The translations under genes and the position numbers were made by a program. Of a stretch of 64,000 nt of DNA, positions 23,879-32,411 are shown one piece after another. This stretch comes from Methanofollis liminatans DSM 4140 (GTDB taxonomy: Archaea; Halobacteriota; Methanomicrobia; Methanomicrobiales; Methanofollaceae): assembly GCF_000275865.1 (NCBI RefSeq), contig NZ_CM001555.1, positions 680,827-744,826 on the forward strand, read 5' to 3'. The notes beneath the pieces are model-generated. The model did not search any database. It saw nothing but the letters and a program-made list of their open reading frames with translations, and was not told where the DNA came from. How positions within the stretch are numbered: the first letter of the stretch is position 1; every line of letters begins with the position of its first letter.

Positions 23879-24715
23879 ATGTACGGCTATCTCACCATCA
23901 CCCGGCCGGTCAACAGCATCATCGCCGGGCTTGCCGGCGTGCTCGGCTCCCTCATCGCCACCGGCACCCTCGTCCCGGAGGCCGCCGTACTCGTCGGGAT
24001 CGTCGCCTTTGTCACGGCGGCCGGCAACGTCGTCAACGACTACTGCGACGCCGGGATAGACGCCGTCAACCGGCCCGAGAGGCCGATCCCGGCGGGCACG
24101 GTCTCCATGCGTGGGGCGCTCATCTACGCGGCGCTGCTCTTTGCCGCCGGCAACCTCCTCGCCCTCCTCACAAACCCGCTCTGCCTTGCGATCGCCCTCT
24201 TCAACTCGGCGCTTCTTGTCCTCTACGCCGTCCGGCTGAAGGCGACGCCGTTTCTCGGCAACCTCGCCGTCGCCTACCTCTCGGCCTCGATCTTCCTCTT
24301 CGGCGGGGCCTTCGCCGGGATGGACGGCCTTCTTGCCACCCTGCCGGTGGCCGGCGTCACCTTCCTTGCGATGACGGCACGGGAGGTCCTCAAGGACGCC
24401 GAGGATATCGAAGGGGACCGCGCCGGCGGGGCGCGGACCCTGCCGATGATCGTCGGCGTGGACCGGAGCGTCGGCATCGCCTTCGCCTTCGCCCTCGCCG
24501 CCGCCCTTCTCTCCATGCTCCCGGTCTTCCGGTGGTGGGGCCTGCCCTATCTGGCGGCGATCGGCCTGCTCAATGCCGGGGTGCTCTACCGCTCCCTCGC
24601 GGTGCGGGGGTGCACGACGCCCGCCTGCATCCGCCGCTCCGGCGTCACCGCCACCCTGAAGAAGGGGATGTTCCTCTCCCTCCTGATCTTCACAGCCGCG
24701 GCGCTCCTTTCCTAA
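23879..24715 (+). CDS. UbiA-family geranylgeranylglyceryl-phosphate geranylgeranyltransferase (DGGGP synthase)
   Basis: The 278-residue membrane protein has about eight TM helices and the two aspartate-rich prenyl-diphosphate motifs of UbiA enzymes: NDYCDAGIDAVNRPERPIP (near 55-73) and DAEDIEGDRAGGARTLP (near 178-194). In archaea this subgroup attaches the second geranylgeranyl chain to GGGP in membrane ether-lipid synthesis. The length is normal. The gene follows the DUF3160 gene by 28 bp. A quinone-type UbiA is possible by motif alone, but this subgroup's sequence and the archaeal setting favour lipid synthesis. Confidence 0.9.
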   Translation: MYGYLTITRPVNSIIAGLAGVLGSLIATGTLVPEAAVLVGIVAFVTAAGNVVNDYCDAGIDAVNRPERPIPAGTVSMRGALIYAALLFAAGNLLALLTNPLCLAIALFNSALLVLYAVRLKATPFLGNLAVAYLSASIFLFGGAFAGMDGLLATLPVAGVTFLAMTAREVLKDAEDIEGDRAGGARTLPMIVGVDRSVGIAFAFALAAALLSMLPVFRWWGLPYLAAIGLLNAGVLYRSLAVRGCTTPACIRRSGVTATLKKGMFLSLLIFTAAALLS

Positions 24716-24755
24716 ATTTTTTAATGGTGGGGGTGCATGATCCTAGTGGTATTAT

Positions 24756-25178
24756 ATGAAGGTCTATCAGAGCGGAGACACCTATATCGCCCCAAAAGGT
24801 TCTTTTTTTGACGGGAATGTCCACATACCCGGGGACTTTATCGTCCCGCCTGAGACCCACATCTGGGGATCGCTCGATGTCGACGGCCGGCTCGAACTGG
24901 GCGCCCTCTCCACGGTCGGCAAGGATGTGCGGTGCAAGTCCGGCGTCATCGGGCGGAGCGTCAGGATCAAAGGGGCCCTTTCGGTCGGGGAAAACGTCAC
25001 CATCTCGGACAACGTCATCGTAAAATCGGTCGCTGCCGGGGGCGACATCATTCTGCGCCCGGGGATCAAGGTCGGCGAGGTGAAGAGCGACGCCACGATC
25101 TATGTCTACGGCAGGATCCTGAGCACCCGGCTCATCGGCAGAAATGTGAAGGTCATCGGGAATCAGGCAAACCAATAA
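24756..25178 (+). CDS. Bactofilin-like beta-helix protein
   Basis: The 140-residue protein is a run of short beta-helix turns (GSLDVDGRLELGALSTVGKDV, GVIGRSVRIKGALSVGENV, GGDIILRPGIKVGEVKSDATI). It resembles bactofilin or polymer-forming cytoskeletal proteins, which make filaments without nucleotide. It ends ILSTRLIGRNVKVIGN. It overlaps the convergent DUF116 gene by 26 bp at the 3' ends. Methanogens often carry such small acyltransferase-free beta-helix proteins, and their roles are unknown. Confidence 0.75.
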   Translation: MKVYQSGDTYIAPKGSFFDGNVHIPGDFIVPPETHIWGSLDVDGRLELGALSTVGKDVRCKSGVIGRSVRIKGALSVGENVTISDNVIVKSVAAGGDIILRPGIKVGEVKSDATIYVYGRILSTRLIGRNVKVIGNQANQ

Positions 25179-25824
25179 CCGCGATATCCCGCAGTTCGTG
25201 CCAGTCGAGGAGGGTCTCGACGCACCCGTCCTTCAGGGTGACGACCCCCATCCCGACAACACCGGCGCGGTCGCAGAGTTCGAGCCCCTCTTTTATCTCC
25301 ATCAGGCATCCGACGCCGACGATCGCCTCGGGCCGGTATTTTTTCATCATTCTCTTGATCAGGGTGGAGCCAGGAGCGATGAAGACGCGGTATCCCATCG
25401 CCTCATAACTATCGATCTCCCGGCCGATATCGCACCGGCCGCAGCGGCGGCAGACGAGCCCCTCGGGGGTGAGGTGCGCCGGGCACGCGGCCGACCGCAG
25501 GCACTGGGGCAGGTATATCGCCCGCTTTTCGACCGGGATCTCCTCGAACTGCTTCAAGTTCATCGTGTTGTGCAGCCGGATCGAGAACTTGATGAGGTCC
25601 TGGTCTTCAAACCCGAAGAACTTGCAGATCCCCCTGACCATCCCTTCGAGGAAGACCATCCCGCTCTTGATGAGCCGCGGAAAATAGACTTTCCCCCGCT
25701 GGATGGAGAGCGTCATGATGAAGATGAGGGCGAGGGATGCGACGAACATGCCGAGGATCAAAAAGACCGTCACCTCGCCGATGAGGAACATCGCCTGCGT
25801 CCAGAGCGGGGAGTCGAGGAACAT
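25153..25824 (-). CDS. DUF116 membrane protein
   Basis: The 223-residue protein has an N-terminal TM hairpin (about 8-38, VTVFLILGMFVASLALIFIMTL). The DUF116 domain follows, with FFGFEDQDLIKFSIRLHN, the Cys set LPQCLRSAACPA-x-LTPEGLVCRRCGRCDIG, and GSTLIKRMMKKYRPEAIVGVGCLMEIKEG. The cysteines suggest an Fe-S cluster or zinc site. The family is common in methanogens and anaerobes and has no assigned function. It lies upstream of nothing in its own direction and overlaps the beta-helix gene convergently. Confidence 0.85.
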   Translation of the reverse strand: MFLDSPLWTQAMFLIGEVTVFLILGMFVASLALIFIMTLSIQRGKVYFPRLIKSGMVFLEGMVRGICKFFGFEDQDLIKFSIRLHNTMNLKQFEEIPVEKRAIYLPQCLRSAACPAHLTPEGLVCRRCGRCDIGREIDSYEAMGYRVFIAPGSTLIKRMMKKYRPEAIVGVGCLMEIKEGLELCDRAGVVGMGVVTLKDGCVETLLDWHELRDIAVIGLPDSR

Positions 25825-25848
25825 TGCTACACTATTCGGTGGGCCCGT

Positions 25849-26874
25849 TTATATATGCCGGGGTCGGGGCATGGAGTCGTATGGCGGCAGGAGGACCCCG
25901 GTTTCCGTAATGATCCCTGATACGAGGTCGAGCGGGGTGGCGTCGAAGGCATAGTTCGTGCACCCGACGCCGTCCGGGACGGTCTGCTTCCCGTTGAAGG
26001 CGGCGACCTCCTCCCGGCCCCGCTCCTCGATCGTCACGTCGGTCTCGGATCGCCCCGGGTCGAAGGTCGAGAGTGGGGCGGCCACGTAGAAGGGGATGCC
26101 GTGGTGCCGGGCGCAGACGGCGTGCATGTAGGTGCCGATCTTGTTGAAGACGGCGTCGTCGGTGATCCGGTCGGCGCCGACGACGACGCAGTCGATCTCG
26201 CCGCGCCGCATCAGGAAGGCCGCCGTCGCGTCGGTGATCACCCGCACGGGAATACCGTCGGCGGCGAGTTCCCAGGCGGTGAGGCGTGCGCCCTGCAGCA
26301 GGGGCCTGGTCTCGCAGGCGGTGACCGAGACCGTCTTTCCGGCCGCGACCGCCGACCTGATCACCCCGAGGGCCGTCCCCCAGGTGGCGCAGGCGAGGGC
26401 GCCGGCGTTGCAGTGGGTGAGCACCCGGGCGTTCTCGGGGAGGAGGGCGGCGCCGTGCGCCCCGATCCGGCGGCAGGTCTCCTCGTCCTCCTCTGCGACG
26501 GCGTCAGCGACGGCGACCGCCGCCTCCCTCCCGGCCTCGATAGAGCCGGCTCCTCTGACCGCCGCGAGCACCCGGTCGATCCCCCAGCCCAGGTTCACCG
26601 CCGTCGGGCGCGTGCCCCGCAGGTAGTCCGCGGCCGCCGAGACCTCTGCCAGAAAGGCGTCGAGATCCTGTTCTTCGCTCTGGATCGCCGCAAGGGCGAC
26701 GCCGTACGCCCCGGCGATCCCGAGGGCCGGAGCGCCCCTGACTTCCAGGCGGCGGATCGCCCCTGCCAGCCGCTCGATATCGGTGCACTCCACGATCTCA
26801 AGGCGTTCGGGCAGGAGGGTCTGGTCGATGAAGCGGATCGCCCCATCCACCCGCTCGATCGTCCGCGGGATCAT
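25849..26874 (-). CDS. mtnA: S-methyl-5-thioribose-1-phosphate isomerase family (MtnA-like)
   Basis: The 341-residue protein has the IF2B/MtnA fold with the diagnostic RGAPALGIAGAYG, GTRPTAVNLGWGID, the catalytic Cys in THCNAGALA and the catalytic Asp in VVGADRITDD, then NKIGTYMHAV. These residues isomerise methylthioribose 1-phosphate to the ribulose form in methionine salvage. In methanogens the same enzyme can act on 5-deoxyribose 1-phosphate. The ribose-1,5-bisphosphate isomerase branch is less likely from the RGAPA and NxxRP signatures. It is coupled to the upstream HdrA-like gene (ATGA overlap 26871-26874). Confidence 0.9.
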   Translation of the reverse strand: MIPRTIERVDGAIRFIDQTLLPERLEIVECTDIERLAGAIRRLEVRGAPALGIAGAYGVALAAIQSEEQDLDAFLAEVSAAADYLRGTRPTAVNLGWGIDRVLAAVRGAGSIEAGREAAVAVADAVAEEDEETCRRIGAHGAALLPENARVLTHCNAGALACATWGTALGVIRSAVAAGKTVSVTACETRPLLQGARLTAWELAADGIPVRVITDATAAFLMRRGEIDCVVVGADRITDDAVFNKIGTYMHAVCARHHGIPFYVAAPLSTFDPGRSETDVTIEERGREEVAAFNGKQTVPDGVGCTNYAFDATPLDLVSGIITETGVLLPPYDSMPRPRHI

Positions 26875-28154
26875 GGACCGGCCCGCAGGGCGTCGGTGTA
26901 CGCCCGCATCGCCGCCGCCCCGCCCATCGCCACGGAGTCAGGGATATCCTTTGGCGCCACCGCGGTGCCGGCCACGTAGATCCCCGGCCTGATCGTCGCC
27001 ACGGTGTTCATCTTCTCGTCCTGCGTCTGGACGAACCCGGTCTTCTCAAGCGTTATCCCGAGGCGTTCGGCGAGTTCCTCCATCCCTGCCGGCGGCTCCA
27101 TCCCGACCGAGAGGACGACGAGGCCCGGGTGGAGGGTCTCCACCTCGCCGGTCTCCGAGTTCTCCACCTGCAACTCGATGCCGCCGTTCTTCTGCGCGAT
27201 CTCGCCGGGCAGCCCGCGCAGGAAGCGGACGCCCATCTCCTCGGCGCGGTTGAAGTATTCCTCGTAGCCCTTGCCATAGGCCCTGAGGTCGATGTACAGC
27301 ACCGTCACGGCGATCTCGGGGTGGTGCTCCCTGATCAGGATCGCGTTTTTCACCGCCGCCATGCAGCAGACGCAGGAGCAGTACGGCCGGTCGACCTGCA
27401 TGTCCCGCGAGCCGACGCACTGGAGGAAGACGACGCTTTCCGGGAGGGTGCCGTCGGAGAGGCGCCTCATCTCCCCGGCCGTCGGGCCGCTCGCGTTGAT
27501 CATCCGCTCGAACTCCAGGCTGGTGATCACGTCGGGAATGCTGAGGTACCTGAGGTTTCCCTTCTTTCGCGGGTCGAAGGTGCCGTAGCCGGTGGTGATC
27601 ACGAGGCTCGCCGCTTTCACGCTGAATTCCTCTTCACGGTCCTCATCGTCGTGGAGGACGGCCTCGCGGCCGCAGGCCTCGTAGCAGAGCCCGCAGTCGA
27701 TGCAGTGCTCTGCATCCCTGATCGTGATATTCGGGACCGACTGGGGCATCGGGCGGTAGATCGCCTTTCTCACCCCGATCCCGGCGTCGAAACGGTTGTA
27801 GACCTCGACCGGGCAGACCTCGGTGCAGTCGCCGCAGCCGTTGCACCGCTCCTCGTCCACGTACCTGGGGTAGCGGCGCATCCTGACCGTGAAGTCGCCG
27901 ACCTCGCCCTCGACCCCGGTCACCTCGGTGCAGGTGTGGACGGTGATCAGGGGGTGGCGCTCCACCTCGACCATCTTCGGGGAGAGGATGCACATCGAGC
28001 AGTCGTTTGTCGGGAAGGTCTTGTCGAGCATCGCCATGTGCCCGCCGATCGTCGGTTCTTTCTCGACGAGATGGACCCGGACACCGTGCTGCGCGATGTC
28101 GAGCGCCGCCTGGATGCCGGCGATCCCGCCGCCGACGACGACCACCTCAGCCAC
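26871..28154 (-). CDS. HdrA-like FAD/iron-sulfur protein (short form)
   Basis: The start is the GTG at 28154, with GGGAGGT 8 bases upstream. A longer frame to 28304 runs through the neighbouring gene and is rejected. The 427-residue protein opens with the FAD dinucleotide fold VVVGGGIAGIQAAL. It carries the HdrA Cys motif NDCSMCILSPKM, two 4Fe-4S ferredoxin motifs (CNGCGDCTEVCP and CIDCGLCYEACG), FLQCVGSRD and YCSCVCCMAAVKNA. True HdrA of heterodisulfide reductase is about 650 residues or more. Here the N-terminal extra domain and the C-terminal ferredoxin part are missing. It may be an electron-bifurcating or redox paralogue. No hdrB or hdrC lies nearby. Confidence 0.85.
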   Translation of the reverse strand: MAEVVVVGGGIAGIQAALDIAQHGVRVHLVEKEPTIGGHMAMLDKTFPTNDCSMCILSPKMVEVERHPLITVHTCTEVTGVEGEVGDFTVRMRRYPRYVDEERCNGCGDCTEVCPVEVYNRFDAGIGVRKAIYRPMPQSVPNITIRDAEHCIDCGLCYEACGREAVLHDDEDREEEFSVKAASLVITTGYGTFDPRKKGNLRYLSIPDVITSLEFERMINASGPTAGEMRRLSDGTLPESVVFLQCVGSRDMQVDRPYCSCVCCMAAVKNAILIREHHPEIAVTVLYIDLRAYGKGYEEYFNRAEEMGVRFLRGLPGEIAQKNGGIELQVENSETGEVETLHPGLVVLSVGMEPPAGMEELAERLGITLEKTGFVQTQDEKMNTVATIRPGIYVAGTAVAPKDIPDSVAMGGAAAMRAYTDALRAGP

Positions 28155-28638
28155 GCCTGTACCTCCCGGCCATCTCGATATAGACCCGGGCGTTCTCCCT
28201 GATCCCTTCGCGCCCGGCCTCGTCGACCTGCCTGACGATCTTGCCCGGGACGCCGAGCACCACCGAACCCGGCGGGACGACCTTCCCCTCGGTGACCACC
28301 GCACCTGCGCCGATGATCGAGCCCTCGCCGACGACCGCCCCGTTCATCACGATCGCTCCCATGCCGACGAGCACCTCGTCGGAGATGGTGCAGCCGTGGA
28401 TGATCGCCCCGTGCCCGACCGAGACCATATCCCCGACGATCGTCGGGTGGCCGGCAGAGCCGTGGACGGTGGCGTTGTCCTGGATGTTGGAGCCGGCGCC
28501 GATGACGATCCGGTCGCGGTCGCCCCGCACCACGGCGCCGAACCAGACGCCGGATCTGTCGCCGATGGTGACGTCCCCGACGAGCGTGGCGTTTTCCGCA
28601 ATGAAGACCTCATCGCCGATGCGCAGATTGTGGTTCAT
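28147..28638 (-). CDS. Gamma-carbonic-anhydrase-like hexapeptide protein
   Basis: The 163-residue left-handed beta-helix protein carries metal-ligand histidines in HGSAGHPTIVGDMVSVGHGAIIHGC, the typical three-His pattern of the gamma-CA (CamH/YrdA) group. It starts with NATLVGDVTIGDRSGVWFGAVVRGD and ends in a C-terminal helix. CamH members lack the proton-shuttle loop of Cam and may be weak or specialised anhydrases. It overlaps the HdrA-like gene by 8 bp. Its start is only 30 bp from the divergent coaD, so both must use very short leaders. Confidence 0.88.
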   Translation of the reverse strand: MNHNLRIGDEVFIAENATLVGDVTIGDRSGVWFGAVVRGDRDRIVIGAGSNIQDNATVHGSAGHPTIVGDMVSVGHGAIIHGCTISDEVLVGMGAIVMNGAVVGEGSIIGAGAVVTEGKVVPPGSVVLGVPGKIVRQVDEAGREGIRENARVYIEMAGRYRRG

Positions 28639-28668
28639 ACTAATAGTACTGGTACCCCATGACTATGG

Positions 28669-29127
28669 ATGAAGATTATGGTGGGGGGCACCTTCTCCCC
28701 CCTTCATGCCGGCCATAAGAAACTGATATCGCGCTCGTTCGAACTTGCGGGGCCGGAAGGAAAGGTGGTGATCGGCCTCTCCTCAGACGCCTTCGCGGGC
28801 AGGAAGAGCCACCCGGTGATGCAGTACGAGCAGAGGCGGGCGGCGCTGGAGCGGTATGTGAGGAGCCTCCCCCCCGGCGCCGCCTGGGAGATCGAGGAGC
28901 TGAACGACCGCTACGGCTCGGCGCTCGAAGCAAACTTCGATATCCTGGTCGTCTCTGAAGAGACCCTGCCGGTCGCCCTGGAGATCAACAGACTCCGCCG
29001 GGCGAAGGGAAAAAAGATGGTGGAGATCTACCAGATCGCCTGCGTGCTCGCCGAGGACGGACGGTGGATCTCCTCGACGCGGATCATCAGGGGCGAGATC
29101 GACGAGGCCGGGCACCTGATCGGGTGA
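28669..29127 (+). CDS. coaD: Archaeal phosphopantetheine adenylyltransferase
   Basis: The 152-residue nucleotidyltransferase has the HxGH site in GGTFSPLHAGHKKLISR and the downstream ISSTRIIRGEID, matching the ISSTxIR signature. It makes dephospho-CoA from 4'-phosphopantetheine. The length is the archaeal and eukaryotic PPAT length rather than bacterial. It is divergent from the gamma-CA gene, with a 30 bp shared promoter region. Downstream is a repeat-filled gap shared with the convergent trmO. Confidence 0.92.
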   Translation: MKIMVGGTFSPLHAGHKKLISRSFELAGPEGKVVIGLSSDAFAGRKSHPVMQYEQRRAALERYVRSLPPGAAWEIEELNDRYGSALEANFDILVVSEETLPVALEINRLRRAKGKKMVEIYQIACVLAEDGRWISSTRIIRGEIDEAGHLIG

Positions 29128-29170
29128 GAGAGGTGCTCGCCTGCGCCTTCATGCGCGGAGTGTGTGAGGA

Positions 29171-29555
29171 GCAGGAACCGGCAAAATCACACCGGCACGA
29201 CCACCCGGAATTTTTCATTGAGGACCACGCCGCTCCGCCCGTCCCCCGCATTTCCAGGGCAATCGCACGCGGGGGTCTGGAGGTGCAACCCCCGGGCGGT
29301 GTCCGCTCCACCCTCGGGGATACTTCCGCATCCAGGCGCTGAGAGCATGAGGGTTCCTGAATGCCTGAGCAGACACCAGCCGGGGGGCTGGCTGCCCCCC
29401 GACACACCCCCCGCCGGTGCGATTGAGGGCAGGAACCCATAAAAGCGCCCCGGCACGACCATCCAGAATTTTTCATTGAGGACTACACCGCTCGGCCCGT
29501 CATCTCACTTCCAGGGCCAATCACACGCGGCGGCCCAAGGGGTAAGAGCCCCCGG
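29171..29555 (+). repeat. Hairpin-ended intergenic repeat, two units (C 29171-29296, D 29380-29555)
   Basis: The gap between coaD and trmO (430 bp) is almost wholly repeat. Unit D has the leading hairpin CCGGGGGGC-tggct-GCCCCCC, a middle with TTTTTCATTGAGG and a closing GGGG-taaga-CCCCGG. Unit C lacks the leading hairpin but has the middle and the closing hairpin with AACCCCCGG. The linker between them contains GAGGGTTCCTGAATGCCTGAGCAG, a variant of the linker seen in the 30 kb and 42 kb clusters. No gene is supported here. Confidence 0.85.
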
Positions 29556-29557
29556 CC

Positions 29558-30100
29558 TCACACCCCCCTTAACTCTCCCATGATCCGCTCCATCCACTCG
29601 GGGACAGAAACACCGTCCCGCGGGTAGGACTCACCCACATAGGGTTTGAGGTCCAGGACCGGGCTTCTGTCGATGGCGTCCAGGCCGGAGACGGTCAATG
29701 TGGTGCCGTCCTTCTCCCACAACCTGACCACCGTCATCAGCACCGGGTTGGGGCGGGCCGGGCTGCAGGTGGAGAAGATGCCTTTCAATGGATAATCGGT
29801 GCGGCCGACCGGGTGAACGCGTCTTAAGGACCGGGCCTCGTCGGTGATCCCGTGACCCCAGTAGAGCACCACGATGTGGGAGTAGTCTTCGATGCCGTCG
29901 AGGAGATCGGAGAGGTCTTCCCTGATGACGATCTTCGAACGCGCATCAGACGCCTGGTTGAACTTCTTCAACGCGGCCTTCGGCACCTCGTTCACCTTCA
30001 GGCCGTCGCCGTCCGCGACGAGCAGCGGTGCTGCAAGGTCGTTCCTGACGATCCCGATGGGTGTGAGCGTGATCGCCTTTGAGGAGGGTGAGTGTTCCAT
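29558..30100 (-). CDS. TrmO-like tRNA N6-methyltransferase (UPF0066/TsaA)
   Basis: The start at the ATG at 30100 has AGGAGA about 12 bases upstream. A longer frame to 30163 adds 21 residues without homology. The 180-residue protein is UPF0066: TPIGIVRND near the start, GIEDYSHIVVLYWGHGI, and the signature GIFSTCSPARPNPVLMTVVRL. The bacterial homologue TrmO methylates N6 of t6A37 in threonine tRNAs with AdoMet. The gene stands alone between two repeat clusters. Archaeal members may differ in substrate. Confidence 0.88.
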   Translation of the reverse strand: MEHSPSSKAITLTPIGIVRNDLAAPLLVADGDGLKVNEVPKAALKKFNQASDARSKIVIREDLSDLLDGIEDYSHIVVLYWGHGITDEARSLRRVHPVGRTDYPLKGIFSTCSPARPNPVLMTVVRLWEKDGTTLTVSGLDAIDRSPVLDLKPYVGESYPRDGVSVPEWMERIMGELRGV

Positions 30101-30359
30101 GTTTTTTTTATCTCCTGGTGCTCGATGCGGCTTTTTTGCCCGCTGGATGGGGAAAGCAATCACTCAATTGCTCCGGTCGTGTGATAGGTGTTGCGGAGTG
30201 TGCAATCCCGGTGCGGCAACGCAATGCCGCCTGCATGTGAGATCGGCGCTGGAGAGGTAGGCGGGGAGTGTTTCAGGACGCTTGCATCGATGAAAGGGTG
30301 GTTGATCTGCGTGCCGGGGTTCAGGTGTGTGGGGGATGGGAAATCTGGTTACGCCCCTG

Positions 30360-30915
30360 CCGGGGGGCTGGCTGCCCCGTAAAACTGCGATAGGGGAAGG
30401 GACGGGCAAACCACTCCGGCTCATCCACCCATCATTTTTCATCGAGAGATGCTCCGCCCCCCCCGTCCCCGCGTATCCACGGCAATCGCGCGTGGGGGTC
30501 CGTGGGTGCAACCCCCGGCAGATGAGAACTTTGCTATTCGTTCTATCATCTCTTCACGTTGAGGACGTGCGGGTTCTGGAAAATCGAGCAGCCCCTGCCG
30601 GGGGGCCTGCTGCCCCCCGGTCCCCCTGCCGATTGCGATTGGGGCAAGGACGGGAAAACCACGCTGGCACACGCATCCATCATTGTTCATCGACAGATGC
30701 TCCGCCCGGTCCCTCAGGATTTTTTCATCGACAGATGCACCGCTCCTCCCGTTTCCTCATATCAGGGGCAATCCTCGCGCGGGGGTCCGGGGGTGAAACC
30801 CCCGGCGCGGTGTCCTCTCCACCCCGAGTAATTATCGCATCTTCGCACCTGGAGGGCGAGAGTTCTAGAAAATCGAGTAGCCCCCTGCTGGGGGGCCTGC
30901 CGTCCTCCTGTGCCA
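30360..30915 (+). repeat. Hairpin-ended intergenic repeat, two units and a fragment (E 30360-30518, F 30598-30805, F' about 30885-30915)
   Basis: The 955 bp gap between trmO and pyrI holds these copies. Unit F is longer because TTCATCGACAGATGC plus neighbouring bases is duplicated inside it (about 30685 and 30725). Each unit ends with GGGGGTCCGTGGGTGCAACCCCC or GGGGGTCCGGGGGTGAAACCCCC type hairpins. The linkers between units contain a conserved TTCTGGAAAATCGAGCAG or TTCTAGAAAATCGAGTAG string just before the next leading hairpin. Outside the repeats, 30101-30359 and 30916-31055 show no supportable gene. Confidence 0.85.
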
Positions 30916-31055
30916 CGCCAACCTGTGATCAGGGCGTGCCTGGTGCAGCTCCCGGGGCCCTCGTCTGTCTGATCCAGGCCCTATCGCGAGGAGGCCACCC
31001 AGGTAAACAAAACGAAGCACCAGATTTTACCGGACCGGAAAAAAAGAGGAATCTT

Positions 31056-31517
31056 TCAGATAATATGCCCGGCGATGTCCTCGGTGAGGTACCAGTCGCA
31101 GTAGAGGCAGTGGAGCCCCTTCTCTGTCACCTCGAACCGGCTCTGGATTGGCTCTCTCGTATTGGTGATGCAGCCCGGGTTCGGGCACCTGACGACGCCG
31201 TGGAGGATCTCCGGGATATCGACGCCCTTCTTCTCAAAGACCTGGTAGTTCCTGATGATGTTGATCGTGGCGTTCGGGGCGATCAGGGCGATCCGGTCCA
31301 CCTCCTCCTTCCGCAGTTCCCGGTTCTCGATCTTGACGATGTCTTTTCTCTCAGACTTGCGGCTCACCACATTCGTGGCGACGGAGAGACGCTCCTCGGT
31401 CGTCCCGGTGATCCCGAGGATCCGCAGGACGTTGAAGGCCTCGCCGGCCGTGATATGGTCGATCACCGTCCCGTTCTTGATCGGGCTGATCTGCAGGCAT
31501 TTCGGCTCGCTGCTCAT
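31056..31517 (-). CDS. pyrI: Aspartate carbamoyltransferase regulatory chain
   Basis: The 153-residue PyrI has the allosteric N-terminal domain (LQISPIKNGTVIDHITAGEAFNVLRIL) and the C-terminal zinc domain with four Cys (CPNPGC-x-ITNTREPIQ...LHCLYC). It binds CTP and ATP and tunes PyrB for pyrimidine synthesis. It overlaps pyrB by 4 bp and is last in a six-gene minus-strand run starting with the DHH gene. Confidence 0.96.
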   Translation of the reverse strand: MSSEPKCLQISPIKNGTVIDHITAGEAFNVLRILGITGTTEERLSVATNVVSRKSERKDIVKIENRELRKEEVDRIALIAPNATINIIRNYQVFEKKGVDIPEILHGVVRCPNPGCITNTREPIQSRFEVTEKGLHCLYCDWYLTEDIAGHII

Positions 31518-32410
31518 CCCATCACCCCCAGCAGGAGGGCCATCCTGATCGGGATCCCGTTTCTCGCCTGCTCGAAGTAGCGGGCGTGCGGGAGGGCGTC
31601 GACGCCCGGATCGATCTCGTCCACCCTTGGGAGGGGGTGGAGGACGATCATCTGTTCCCGCGCCCGCTCCAGCAGTTCGGGGGTCACGCGGTAGCTGGAG
31701 GCGACCGCATAGTACGAGGCGGTGTCAGGGAAGCGCTCGCGCTGGATCCGGGTGACGTACATCACGTCCAGGCTGGCGGTGAACTCCTCGATGTCTTCGT
31801 GCCTGACCACCTCGACGCCGCGGTCTTTGAGCCCCTCCATCACGTTCGGGGGCATCTCCAGGCTCTGCGGGGCCAGGGTGTGGAGGGTGACGTTGAACTC
31901 GGTGAGGGCGTAGGCGAGGGAGTGGGCGGTCCGTCCGTAGCGGAGGTCGCCGAGCAGCCCGACGTCGATCCCGTCGAGGGGCATCGCCTGCCTGATCGTG
32001 TAGAGGTCGATGAGGGTCTGGGACGGGTGCTGCCCGGCGCCGTCGCCGGCGTTGAGCACCGGGACCGAGGAGAACTCGGCAGCAAGCCTGGCCGCCCCTT
32101 CTTTGGGGTGACGGAGCACGATGGCGTCGGCGTAGCCGCTCACCACTCTGATCGTGTCTGCAAGGGTCTCGCCTTTCACGACCGAACTCGCCTCGACCCC
32201 GCCCATGTCGATGGAGGTCCCGCCGAGACGGGCCATCGCCGCCTCAAAGGACATCCTGGTCCGCGTGGACGGTTCGAAGAAGAGCACGCCCAGGATCCGG
32301 TCGTCCAGGGCGTGCCGGTCGTAGGTGCCGGCGTCGATCGCTTCGGCACGGTCGAGGAGGGCCTCGATATCCCTCTTCTCGAAATCCTTGATTGAGATGA
32401 TATGACGCAT
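31514..32410 (-). CDS. pyrB: Aspartate carbamoyltransferase catalytic chain
   Basis: The 298-residue PyrB has the carbamoyl-phosphate motif FFEPSTRTRMSFEAA, the GDGAGQHPSQTLIDLYTI region, and LGDLRYGRTAHSLA. HPLPRVDEI near the end completes the active site. It condenses carbamoyl phosphate and aspartate. Together with PyrI it should form the regulated c6r6 enzyme. It starts one base after the end of the methyltransferase gene. Confidence 0.97.
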   Translation of the reverse strand: MRHIISIKDFEKRDIEALLDRAEAIDAGTYDRHALDDRILGVLFFEPSTRTRMSFEAAMARLGGTSIDMGGVEASSVVKGETLADTIRVVSGYADAIVLRHPKEGAARLAAEFSSVPVLNAGDGAGQHPSQTLIDLYTIRQAMPLDGIDVGLLGDLRYGRTAHSLAYALTEFNVTLHTLAPQSLEMPPNVMEGLKDRGVEVVRHEDIEEFTASLDVMYVTRIQRERFPDTASYYAVASSYRVTPELLERAREQMIVLHPLPRVDEIDPGVDALPHARYFEQARNGIPIRMALLLGVMG

Positions 32411-32411
32411 C

